DNA from: JAJNPS01 sp031378845
Lineage (GTDB): Bacteria; Pseudomonadota; Alphaproteobacteria; Rhodobacterales; Rhodobacteraceae
Assembly: GCA_031378845.1 (NCBI GenBank)
Contig: JANNES010000004.1
Location: 95,984 to 159,983 of the forward strand
DNA length: 64,000 nucleotides
Direction of reading: 5' to 3'
Below the pieces are notes generated by a model. It had not been told where the DNA came from and did not search any database. It was given only the letters and a program-made list of their open reading frames with translations. A program made the position numbers and the translations under genes. Position 1 is the stretch's first letter. Every line of letters begins with the position of its first letter. This document shows, in pieces, positions 41,573 to 49,127 of this stretch.

Positions 41573-42526
41573 CTACCAGCCCTCGAGCTTCCACCCACGC
41601 GCCGCGAATGCAGGGACAAATTCTGGCGGTACGAACAACCGATCTTCGGGGTTGGGCACTTTCCAATAAGATTGCGGATGGAGCAGCGTGTCGGTCTTGC
41701 GGCCAAGGTCGATGACCGCGCGACTGGGCGGCGCCTTGCGCTGCAAGAACCGCAGCTCGAACGCGGCCATCACCAAAGGGTCGTCAGGGTTAAAAACGCC
41801 GGTCCTGGAGGTTTGCGCGGCCACGCGCGCCTCGGCCACCAGCCGCCGCGCCAGACCCAGCTTGCCCGTGGCCGCAATCTTTTGCGTGGTTCCGGGAAAA
41901 GGCACCGCATCCGCCACCGTCTTGAACTCACGAAAGGGTGCAACGTTGGGCCAGATGAAGAATGGCTGCGAGAACCCGTCGCGCAGCATCCGCTCGTTGT
42001 AGGTGAGCGGCCGCGGAGCTTCCTTCTGCGCGCGGTTCACAAAGACGAGAAACCGCGCAAAACCGTCAAAGACTTCGTATGAGAATTCCGTGAACAGGCG
42101 AAACGTCGTGGCATCAAGCCCCTGTTCGGCCATGTCATCCTCAACCAGTTTTTGCAGATGAGCCTGCGATGCCAGCGCCTGCCGATGATGATTCCTTGCG
42201 GTGTCAGGGCCGAACTTGGCGGTCAGATGCTGCTTTAGCCCCGGGTCGAGGGGGATGTCGTCCAACTGGGCTGGATCCGACAGCAGCCCGACCCACTTGG
42301 CGGAATCGAGTGCAGAGTTGCCAAGCTTGACCTCCGCCGTATCGACGCCCAAAAATCTGAGCGCCCCGCTGCCCGCGATGTCCACGTTGATCGTATCGCC
42401 GTCATAGACGACTTTTTCGATGGCTTGCGGTGATCCTGCGGTGTTCTGGCGAAACCCCAGACTTGCACGGATGTTGCCTTCGCCAACGTTGAAAAAAACC
42501 TTCGGCTTTGCCGGTTCTCTGGCCAT
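41573..42526 (-). CDS. Protein with SNase-like (thermonuclease) fold domain
   Basis: A 317-aa protein. Residues about 39-70 read like the opening of a staphylococcal nuclease domain: VVYDGDTINVDI, then LRFLGVDTAEVKLG, with the Asp of DGDT and the Arg of RFLGVDT in place. The following 240 residues do not match anything I know and contain NPEDRLFVPPEF near the end. Whether the nuclease site is complete cannot be decided by eye. It has no signal peptide, so it is probably cytoplasmic. It stands alone, 163 bases from a divergent SDR gene. Confidence 0.7.
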   Translation of the reverse strand: MAREPAKPKVFFNVGEGNIRASLGFRQNTAGSPQAIEKVVYDGDTINVDIAGSGALRFLGVDTAEVKLGNSALDSAKWVGLLSDPAQLDDIPLDPGLKQHLTAKFGPDTARNHHRQALASQAHLQKLVEDDMAEQGLDATTFRLFTEFSYEVFDGFARFLVFVNRAQKEAPRPLTYNERMLRDGFSQPFFIWPNVAPFREFKTVADAVPFPGTTQKIAATGKLGLARRLVAEARVAAQTSRTGVFNPDDPLVMAAFELRFLQRKAPPSRAVIDLGRKTDTLLHPQSYWKVPNPEDRLFVPPEFVPAFAARGWKLEGW

Positions 42527-42689
42527 AATGCTGCTCCTGAATACGAAAAAGACGCTGAAATACGCGCGCTTAGTATCGCAGAGATTGTGCTGATTCTCAA
42601 TCTTTGGGGTGCGTGCGGGCGCTGGCCCGCCCGGACTGCCTTGCCGTTTTCCAACGGAAACCATAAGGTATTACAAAAGGGGATCGCGC

Positions 42690-43421
42690 ATGTCCGACCA
42701 AAAGACCATCGTGCTGACGGGTGCCAGCCGGGGCATCGGTCATGCCACGGTCAAGCGGTTCTCGTCAGAAGGCTGGCGCGTGCTGACCTGTTCCCGCCAA
42801 CCCTTTGATCCGCGTTGCCCCTGGCCCGGGGGCGAGGACAACCACATCCAGATCGACCTTGCCGACCCAAATAAGACCATCGCGGCAATCGAGACGATCA
42901 AGGACAAGGTCGGCGGTCTGGTTCATGCGTTGGTCAATAATGCCGGGATCAGCCCCAAGGGTGCGGCTGGCGCGCGGCTGAGCACGCTCGATACTGACCT
43001 GCGCACATGGGGGCACGTCTTTCACGTCAATTTCTTTTCCTCGGTGATCCTGGCACGTGGGTTACAGGCCGAGCTTTGTGCCGCGCGGGGGTCCATCGTG
43101 AATGTGACCTCGATCGCAGGATCGCGGGTGCATCCCTTTGCAGGGGCGGCCTATTCGACCTCCAAGGCGGCACTGGCCGCGCTGACGCGCGAAATGGCGC
43201 ATGATTTCGGGCCCTTGGGTGTTCGGGTCAATGCCATCGCACCGGGTGAGGTCGATACCGCGATCCTGTCGCCGGGAACGGATGAGATCGTCAAGAACAT
43301 CCCGATGCGGCGGCTGGGACTGCCCCGCGAAGTCGCCGATGTGATCTGGTTTCTATGTTCAGACCAGTCAAGCTATGTCACCGGTACTGAAATTCAGGTC
43401 AACGGCGCGCAGCACGTCTAG
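42690..43421 (+). CDS. SDR-family oxidoreductase
   Basis: A 243-aa short-chain dehydrogenase. NAD(P) motif TGASRGIGHAT (about 10-20), NNAG (about 86-89), the Ser of NVTSIAGS (about 141-148), and the catalytic YSTSK (about 159-163). The C-terminal ...YVTGTEIQVNGAQHV is the classical closing segment. The substrate cannot be told. It is convergent with rarA and shares a CTAG stop with it. The start follows AAAAGGGG. Confidence 0.88.
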   Translation: MSDQKTIVLTGASRGIGHATVKRFSSEGWRVLTCSRQPFDPRCPWPGGEDNHIQIDLADPNKTIAAIETIKDKVGGLVHALVNNAGISPKGAAGARLSTLDTDLRTWGHVFHVNFFSSVILARGLQAELCAARGSIVNVTSIAGSRVHPFAGAAYSTSKAALAALTREMAHDFGPLGVRVNAIAPGEVDTAILSPGTDEIVKNIPMRRLGLPREVADVIWFLCSDQSSYVTGTEIQVNGAQHV

Positions 43422-44737
43422 TCGCGCGCGGCGTCCTTGCGGGCGCGCAGTTTGGCGAAGAACGCGATCCGCTTTTTCAGCTCGCGCTCAAAACCGCGCT
43501 CTTCGGGCGCGTAAAGAACCGGGCGCTTCATCCCTTCGGGGAAATAGTTCTGCCCGGAAAAGCCATCTTCGTGATCATGGTCATAGGCATAGCCAGCACC
43601 ATAGCCGAGGCCCTTCATCAGTTTGGTCGGCGCGTTCAGGATGTGGCGGGGGGGCATCAGGCTGCCCGTGTCCCTTGCCGCCGCGCGCGCCGCAGAATAG
43701 GCCATGTAGACCGCGTTCGATTTGGGCGCGAGGGCGAGATAGACCACCGCCTGCGCCAGCGCCAGTTCCCCCTCCGGGCTGCCAAGACGTTCATAGGTGG
43801 CCCACGCCTCCAGGCACAGCCCTTGGGCCTGTGGATCGGCAAGGCCGATATCCTCAACTGCCATCCGGGTTATGCGCCGCGCCAGAAACCGCGGATCCTC
43901 ACCGCCCTCCAGCATCCGGGCCAGCCAGTACAGGGCGGCATCAGGGTCTGAGCCGCGCACCGATTTGTGCAGGGCCGAGATCAGGTTGAAGTGTTCCTCA
44001 CCCGCCTTGTCGAACTTGGGCGCGCGGCGCATGAGGCGCGTGGTCAGCTGGTCGGGGTCAAGCGGTTTTTGCCCCGCAGGCAGCGCGGACAACTGCTCGA
44101 TCAGGTTCAAAAGCGCACGCCCGTCGCCATCGGCAAGGTCAATCAGCACCTCGCGCGCCTGAGCCGTCACCGGCAGCGCACGGCCCATGTCCTGTTCGGC
44201 CCGCTGTGCCAGACGCTCCAGATCGGCGGGCGACAGACGCTCCAGCACGATCACCTGCGCCCGACTAAGCAAAGCAGCGTTCAGCTCGAATGAGGGATTC
44301 TCGGTCGTCGCCCCGACCAGAAGGATCGTGCCATCCTCCATATAGGGCAAAAACCCGTCCTGCTGCGCCTTGTTGAACCGGTGGATCTCGTCAACGAAAA
44401 GCAGGGTCCCGCGCCCGGTCGTGCGACGCGCGCGGGCCGTTTCAAACACCTTGCGCAGATCGGCAACGCCCGAAAAGATCGCGCTGATCTGCACGAAACT
44501 CAGGTCGGTCTCGGCCGCCAAGAGCCGCGCAATCGTGGTCTTGCCCACGCCCGGAGGACCCCACAGGATGATCGAGGTCAGGCTTTTTGCCGTCAGCATA
44601 GCGCCCAACGGGCCGTCGCGCGACAAGACCTTTTCCTGCCCGATGACCTCGGCAAGTGTTTTTGGGCGCAGCCGGTCGGCCAAGGGGCGCGGTCCCTGTT
44701 CCGCCGACGCGGCACCTCTGTCAAAGAGATCTGTCAT
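43418..44737 (-). CDS. rarA: Replication-associated recombination protein A (RarA/MgsA-type AAA+ ATPase)
   Basis: A 439-aa AAA+ clamp-loader relative acting at stalled replication forks. Walker A GPPGVGKTT (about 59-67), Walker B LFVDEIHRF (about 112-120), sensor 1 region LVGATTENPSFELN (about 134-147), and the C-terminal oligomerisation domain with PPRHILNAPTKLMKGLGYG. The N-terminus PLADRLRPKTLAEVIGQ is typical. It does not belong to N-methylglutamate synthase, although it is also called mgsA in some genomes. Confidence 0.94.
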   Translation of the reverse strand: MTDLFDRGAASAEQGPRPLADRLRPKTLAEVIGQEKVLSRDGPLGAMLTAKSLTSIILWGPPGVGKTTIARLLAAETDLSFVQISAIFSGVADLRKVFETARARRTTGRGTLLFVDEIHRFNKAQQDGFLPYMEDGTILLVGATTENPSFELNAALLSRAQVIVLERLSPADLERLAQRAEQDMGRALPVTAQAREVLIDLADGDGRALLNLIEQLSALPAGQKPLDPDQLTTRLMRRAPKFDKAGEEHFNLISALHKSVRGSDPDAALYWLARMLEGGEDPRFLARRITRMAVEDIGLADPQAQGLCLEAWATYERLGSPEGELALAQAVVYLALAPKSNAVYMAYSAARAAARDTGSLMPPRHILNAPTKLMKGLGYGAGYAYDHDHEDGFSGQNYFPEGMKRPVLYAPEERGFERELKKRIAFFAKLRARKDAARD

Positions 44738-44797
44738 CCAGACAGCCTATCCGCTTGCCCCGCCCGGCGAAAGTCCAGCGCAGCAGCCTGCGCGCCG

Positions 44798-45385
44798 TCA
44801 GTGGATTTTGGCCGCCAGATGAATGCGCACACAGACCGACCGCTGACCACACTGATCATGCACGGGACCAACAAGGTCGCAATCAATGCCGACGCCGCTT
44901 ACCAGATGTGGCGACTGCTCCGGCATGAGCGCGATCACGGACGCTGCACCGATCGCCCGTGCCGAAAGCATCATTTCGTGGATCAACTGCATCTGCACAT
45001 GCAGCCGGTCACAGGCTGGAACCGCGTCAGAGACAAAGACCTGGGCGCCTTCCCAAATCTCAGGATGGACCGGCGCACGCCCGAACAGAAGCGTCTTGGG
45101 CAAGGTGTCAAGCAGACCACGCTGGGCATCGCGGATCATGTAGGAATAGATGCCGCATGTGTGCTTGGTCGGTGTCAGTCGGGCACCCGCAAGGACGACA
45201 CCATCACGATGGACCGCCACCCAGCGACTGGCGGGCGTGTCATACTGATCAAAATGCATGCCATTGGCTTCGGGCTGAACGTTTTGCAGACACGCCGCGG
45301 CCATGCGATGGCGCGCACGCAAAAGGTTCGCAAAGAGACGCCCGTGGTTATGCATGTTATCAAAGGACAAGGTCGTGACGGGCAT
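44798..45385 (-). CDS. Divergent LuxI-like (acyl-homoserine-lactone synthase fold) protein
   Basis: The 195-aa protein resembles autoinducer synthases: LLRARHRM (about 21-28), HFDQYDTP (about 44-51), LAGARLTPT (about 65-73) and EIWEGAQVFV (about 109-118). Compared with the LuxI consensus, Asp-x-x-Asp of the DQYD motif and the Arg of ARLTPT are kept, but the Glu before DQYD is His and the Arg of WExxR is Gln. Activity as an AHL synthase is therefore doubtful. No luxR gene adjoins it. A GGAAGG ribosome-binding site lies 9 bases before the ATG. Confidence 0.6.
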   Translation of the reverse strand: MPVTTLSFDNMHNHGRLFANLLRARHRMAAACLQNVQPEANGMHFDQYDTPASRWVAVHRDGVVLAGARLTPTKHTCGIYSYMIRDAQRGLLDTLPKTLLFGRAPVHPEIWEGAQVFVSDAVPACDRLHVQMQLIHEMMLSARAIGAASVIALMPEQSPHLVSGVGIDCDLVGPVHDQCGQRSVCVRIHLAAKIH

Positions 45386-45750
45386 GGTCAGCGACCTTCC
45401 GGTCGGGTTTGCGCCCCTGTCCCAGGATTTTCGCGCGCACCAGCAGAGCCTTCGCGCATCACAAAGCTACCTGGCTGCAAGAGGTTGATCTGTCTTGTGT
45501 AGCGGTACCGAAAAGGCAGATGCGGTCAGGCTGGTCTTGAACCCGATAAACTGTCGGCAACCCGCCCTGATCACCGCAGCGCACAAACGACTTTACATGA
45601 TCCAAGAACAACAACCCCAGGCCGATTTGAACAAACCACAGATGCACGGTCAGAACACACTTCTACCTTGGGTTGCGCCCTGCGTATATGATCGAAATTT
45701 CATATAGTTCGTTGCCAAGATTGACTAAATTGAACAAGATCATGCGTTGC
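45386..45750. other. Intergenic region between the LuxI-like gene and the rplQ terminator
   Basis: No gene found. ACCTGGCTGCAAGAGGT at 45469-45485 has ACCT-N9-AGGT arms, weakly like a lux box, about 85-100 bases upstream of the LuxI-like start. The last 100 bases are AT-richer than the neighbourhood. Confidence 0.35.
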
Positions 45751-45790
45751 AAAATGCAAAGGCCCGCCCCGATTTCTCGGGAGCGGGCCT
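45751..45790 (-). terminator. Intrinsic terminator of the alpha ribosomal operon
   Basis: AAGGCCCGC and GCGGGCCTT form a strong stem (with an inner CCCGA/TCGGG extension), followed on the minus strand by TTTGCATTTT. It lies 25 bases after rplQ. Confidence 0.85.
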
Positions 45791-45814
45791 TCAAATCAGC
45801 CGAAAAAGATGCGA

Positions 45815-46234
45815 TCAGGCGTCAGCTTCGTCCATCTCGGCAGTGCGCGCGTGATCTGCGGCGCCTTTGGCCGAGGTATCACGATCGACAAATTCGATGA
45901 TCGCCATCGGCGCCATGTCACCATATCGAAAGCCCGCTTTGAGAACGCGCACATAACCGCCCTGACGGTCCTTGTAGCGCGGCCCGAGGATTTCAAACAG
46001 GCGCGCTGTGTGCATGTCCTGCTTCAGTGCCGCATGCGCCTGACGGCGGGCATGCAGGTCGCCGCGCTTGGCCAGGGTGATCAGCTTTTCGATGATCGGA
46101 CGCAGTTCCTTGGCCTTGGGCAGGGTCGTCTTGATCTGCTCATGTTCGATGAGCGAGCCGCACATGTTGGCAAACATTGCTTTGCGGTGTTCGTGGGTCC
46201 GGTTCAGTTTGCGGTAGCCGCTAGAGTGACGCAT
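45815..46234 (-). CDS. rplQ: 50S ribosomal protein L17
   Basis: A 139-aa protein starting MRHSSGYRKLNRTHEHRKAM, the full canonical N-terminus, with the L17 core to about residue 120 and a short acidic tail ending EMDEADA. It is the last gene of the alpha operon (rpsM-rpsK-rpoA-rplQ), preceded by a hairpin in the rpoA-rplQ gap. Confidence 0.97.
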   Translation of the reverse strand: MRHSSGYRKLNRTHEHRKAMFANMCGSLIEHEQIKTTLPKAKELRPIIEKLITLAKRGDLHARRQAHAALKQDMHTARLFEILGPRYKDRQGGYVRVLKAGFRYGDMAPMAIIEFVDRDTSAKGAADHARTAEMDEADA

Positions 46235-46268
46235 CGTAGTCTCCTAAAGTCATGTTTTGCTTTGTCCG

Positions 46269-46291
46269 GCGGGGCCTACGTGTGGCCCCGC
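46269..46291 (-). promoter_or_regulatory. Hairpin in the rpoA-rplQ spacer
   Basis: GCGGGGCC and GGCCCCGC form a perfect 8-bp stem with a 7-base loop, about 35 bases before rplQ. No T-run follows. It may be an RNA processing or stability element. Confidence 0.55.
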
Positions 46292-46377
46292 TCACCTTGG
46301 GGTTTCTTCAACCCGTGCTTTTCCCCGGCATTCCGGGCATTTTTGGTTTAGTGCGTAATGACTGCGCAACCTACTTG

Positions 46378-47394
46378 TCAAAACTGATCTTCGAAGCGCT
46401 TTGCCAAATCTTCGATATTCTCCGGCGGCCAGTCTTCGACGTCCATGCCCAGATGGAGCCCCATGCCTGACAGCACTTCCTTGATTTCGTTCAGGGACTT
46501 GCGGCCAAAGTTCGGGGTGCGCAGCATCTCGGCTTCAGTTTTCTGGATCAGATCGCCGATATAGACGATGTTGTCGTTCTTGAGGCAGTTGGCCGAGCGG
46601 ACCGAAAGTTCCAGCTCGTCGACCTTCTTGAGCAGGAGCGGGTTGAATTCCAGACCCGCATCAACCTCGCCCAGCTTGGCCGATTCCGGCTCATCGAAGT
46701 TGACAAAGATCGACAGCTGGTCCTGCAGGATGCGTGCGGCATACGCCACGGCGTCATCCGGCGTCAGGCTGCCGTCGGTTTCGATCTTCATCGTCAGACG
46801 GTCATAGTCCAGCACCTGGCCCTCGCGGGTCGGGGTGACTTCGTAGCTGACTTTCTTGACCGGCGAATAGATCGCGTCGATCGGGATCAGACCGATGGGT
46901 GCATCTTCCGGGCGGTTCTTGTCGGCAGCGACATAGCCTTTGCCGGTATTCACGGTCAGTTCCATGAATACGTCCGCACCGTCATCAAGGTGGCAGATCA
47001 CGTGCTCGCGGTTCAAGACCTCGATCCCGCTGGAATCCGAGATATCGGCAGCCGTCACGACGCCGGGACCCTTGGCAGAAATCGACAGCCGCTTGGGCCC
47101 TTCGACATCCATCTTGAGGCTCACGCCCTTGAGGTTCAGGACGATGTCGGTGACATCCTCGCGCACGCCGGGAACGCTGGAAAATTCATGCAGCACGTTG
47201 TCGATCTGAACGCTCGTGATTGCGGCGCCTTGCAGCGACGACATCAACACCCGCCGCAGCGAGTTGCCAAGTGTCAGACCAAAACCGCGTTCCAGCGGTT
47301 CTGCAATGACGGTGGCCGAGCGGGCCGCGTCCGCGCCTGGTTTGACAACCAGCTGCGTCGGCTTGATAATTTCTTGCCAGTTCTTGTGGATCAT
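46378..47394 (-). CDS. rpoA: DNA-directed RNA polymerase subunit alpha
   Basis: The 338-aa alpha subunit. N-terminal assembly domain with ERGFGLTLGNSLRRVLMSSL (about 32-51) and C-terminal domain with the SVRSANCLKNDNI segment (about 266-278) that contacts UP elements and regulators, and NFGRKSLNEIKEVL near 298. Length and ends are canonical for alphaproteobacteria. It lies between rpsK and rplQ, with structured spacers on both sides. Confidence 0.98.
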   Translation of the reverse strand: MIHKNWQEIIKPTQLVVKPGADAARSATVIAEPLERGFGLTLGNSLRRVLMSSLQGAAITSVQIDNVLHEFSSVPGVREDVTDIVLNLKGVSLKMDVEGPKRLSISAKGPGVVTAADISDSSGIEVLNREHVICHLDDGADVFMELTVNTGKGYVAADKNRPEDAPIGLIPIDAIYSPVKKVSYEVTPTREGQVLDYDRLTMKIETDGSLTPDDAVAYAARILQDQLSIFVNFDEPESAKLGEVDAGLEFNPLLLKKVDELELSVRSANCLKNDNIVYIGDLIQKTEAEMLRTPNFGRKSLNEIKEVLSGMGLHLGMDVEDWPPENIEDLAKRFEDQF

Positions 47395-47471
47395 TCTGTC
47401 GCCTCCATTCTTGCCGCCTCGCCCATGGTCCTAAGGAAAGGGGCGTCCGAGGATCGTATCAATGCATCAAG

Positions 47472-47499
47472 CCAGACCGCACATGCCTGTGCGGTCCGG
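47472..47499 (-). promoter_or_regulatory. Strong hairpin in the rpsK-rpoA spacer
   Basis: CCGGACCGCACA and TGTGCGGTCTGG form a 12-bp stem (one G-U pair) around a GGCA loop. It begins 15 bases after rpsK and has no T-run, so a processing or attenuation role is more likely than termination. Confidence 0.6.
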
Positions 47500-47513
47500 C
47501 CCTGTAAGTTGCC

Positions 47514-47909
47514 TTAGACGCGACGGCGCTTTGGCGGGCGGCAGCCATTGTGCGCAAGCGGGGTGACATCACGGATCGAGGTGATGTTGAACCCGACAGC
47601 GGCCAGCGCGCGCAAAGCCGACTCACGACCCGAACCCGGGCCCTGCACTTCGACTTCAAGCGTCTTGACGCCGTGTTCCTGCGCTTTGCGACCCGCATCC
47701 TCTGCGGCCATCTGGGCGGCATAGGGAGTCGATTTGCGGCTGCCCTTGAACCCCATGGTGCCCGACGAAGACCATGCAATCGCATTGCCCTGAACGTCGG
47801 AGATGAGGATCTTGGTGTTGTTGAACGACGAGTTCACATGCGCCACGCCGGCAGCAATGTTCTTGCGTTCTTTTTTCTTGGTGCGGGATGCTTTGGTATC
47901 GCGTGCCAT
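47514..47909 (-). CDS. rpsK: 30S ribosomal protein S11
   Basis: A 131-aa protein with the S11 core (GVAHVNSSFNNTKILISD, about 21-38) and the conserved basic end NGCRPPKRRRV. It lies 12 bases after rpsM. It binds the platform of the small subunit near the mRNA exit. Confidence 0.97.
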   Translation of the reverse strand: MARDTKASRTKKKERKNIAAGVAHVNSSFNNTKILISDVQGNAIAWSSSGTMGFKGSRKSTPYAAQMAAEDAGRKAQEHGVKTLEVEVQGPGSGRESALRALAAVGFNITSIRDVTPLAHNGCRPPKRRRV

Positions 47910-47921
47910 CTGATCTCCCCC

Positions 47922-48290
47922 TTATTTCTTCTTGCCAGCGATGGCTTTGGCGGGGCCCTTGCGGGTACGAGCGTTGGTATGCGTGCGCTGACCGCGGACC
48001 GGAAGGCCCTTGCGGTGACGCAGGCCACGATAGCAACCGAGGTCCATCAGACGCTTGATGTTCATGCTGACTTCGCGGCGCAGGTCGCCCTCAACGGTCA
48101 GGTTGGCGTCGATATATTCGCGGATCGCCAGCACTTCGGCATCGCTCAATTGATTGATGCGACGCGCCTGATCGATGTTCAGCGCCGTGCAAATCTGGTT
48201 TGCGATATTGGGGCCGATTCCGGTGATGTAGGTGAGCGCGATCGGGATGCGTTTCGCGGTCGGGATATTAACGCCAGCAATACGTGCCAA
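47922..48290 (-). CDS. rpsM: 30S ribosomal protein S13
   Basis: A 122-aa protein starting MARIAGVNIPTAKRIPIALT and ending in a basic GKKK tail, with GLRHRKGLPVRGQRTHTNAR (about 93-112) as the tRNA-contacting segment. It heads the alpha operon and has a TTGACG promoter in the gap after adk. Confidence 0.97.
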   Translation of the reverse strand: MARIAGVNIPTAKRIPIALTYITGIGPNIANQICTALNIDQARRINQLSDAEVLAIREYIDANLTVEGDLRREVSMNIKRLMDLGCYRGLRHRKGLPVRGQRTHTNARTRKGPAKAIAGKKK

Positions 48291-48423
48291 ACGTGTGTCC
48301 TTTTCTGTTGCGGTTCCGTAGTTCCAGAACCTTTTTTCACAACTTCACCAGCGCCAGGGGCCCTGATGAAAAACTCTTCCCGATAAGGGATGCCCAACAT
48401 GCGATTCCGCAGCGGGACGCCGT

Positions 48424-48452
48424 GACCTATGGGTTTTTGGTATCCCCGTCAA
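48424..48452 (-). promoter_or_regulatory. Predicted promoter of the rpsM (alpha) operon
   Basis: On the minus strand TTGACG is followed after 16-17 bases by ATAGGT/TAGGTC. It lies between the adk stop and the rpsM start and leaves a leader of about 130 bases. Confidence 0.4.
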
Positions 48453-48470
48453 GGGTGCCGAAACAGATTC

Positions 48471-49121
48471 TCAACCTCTGTCAAGAACTTTCGAAATACC
48501 TGCCGCGACGGTGTCCATTTCCGCCAACCCATCCACCGACGCAAGTTGACCTTTGGCGTAGTAATAGCCGATGAGCGGTGAGGTTTTCTTGTAGTATTCC
48601 ATCAGCCGGGTCTTCAGCGCCTCGGCATTGTCATCCGCGCGGCGGCGCAGATCATGGCCACCGCACACATCGCAGGTCCCGCCCACAGCGGTGGGATTGG
48701 TCTGGTCGTGATAGACAGCACCGCAGGTGCCGCAGGTAAACCGCCCAGCGATGCGGGCCACCAGCGCCGCATCATCAACCTGCATCTCGATAACCGCATC
48801 AAGCGTCTGGCCTTTGCGGACGAGCATCTCGCCCAGCGCGTCAGCTTGCTTGAGCGTCCGGGGAAAGCCATCGAATATCAGACCACCTTCCGTGCCATGC
48901 GCGATCTTTTCCTCGATCAGGCCGATGACGATATCGTCGGTCACCAGCTCGCCCCGGGCCATGATGCCTTCGACGCGTTTGCCAAGCTCGGTACCCTCAG
49001 CGATGGCTTCCTTGAGCATATCGCCGGTGGACAGCTGTACCATGTGCCGCGCATCGACGAGCCGTTTGGCCTGCGTACCCTTGCCAGCACCCGGCGGGCC
49101 CAAAAGGATGATGTTGGCCAT
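48471..49121 (-). CDS. adk: Adenylate kinase
   Basis: A 216-aa long-type kinase (ATP + AMP to 2 ADP). P-loop GPPGAGKGTQA (about 7-17), DGFPRT (about 84-89) in the AMP region, and a LID domain with CGTCGAVYHD and CDVCGGHDL, whose four cysteines bind zinc. The secY-adk-rpsM order is usual. It starts 6 bases after secY. Confidence 0.97.
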   Translation of the reverse strand: MANIILLGPPGAGKGTQAKRLVDARHMVQLSTGDMLKEAIAEGTELGKRVEGIMARGELVTDDIVIGLIEEKIAHGTEGGLIFDGFPRTLKQADALGEMLVRKGQTLDAVIEMQVDDAALVARIAGRFTCGTCGAVYHDQTNPTAVGGTCDVCGGHDLRRRADDNAEALKTRLMEYYKKTSPLIGYYYAKGQLASVDGLAEMDTVAAGISKVLDRG

Positions 49122-49127
49122 GGATCC

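Noticed and set aside
45495..45707. 70-codon plus-strand frame before rplQ
   Set aside because: No ribosome-binding site, no motif, and it runs towards the rplQ terminator.
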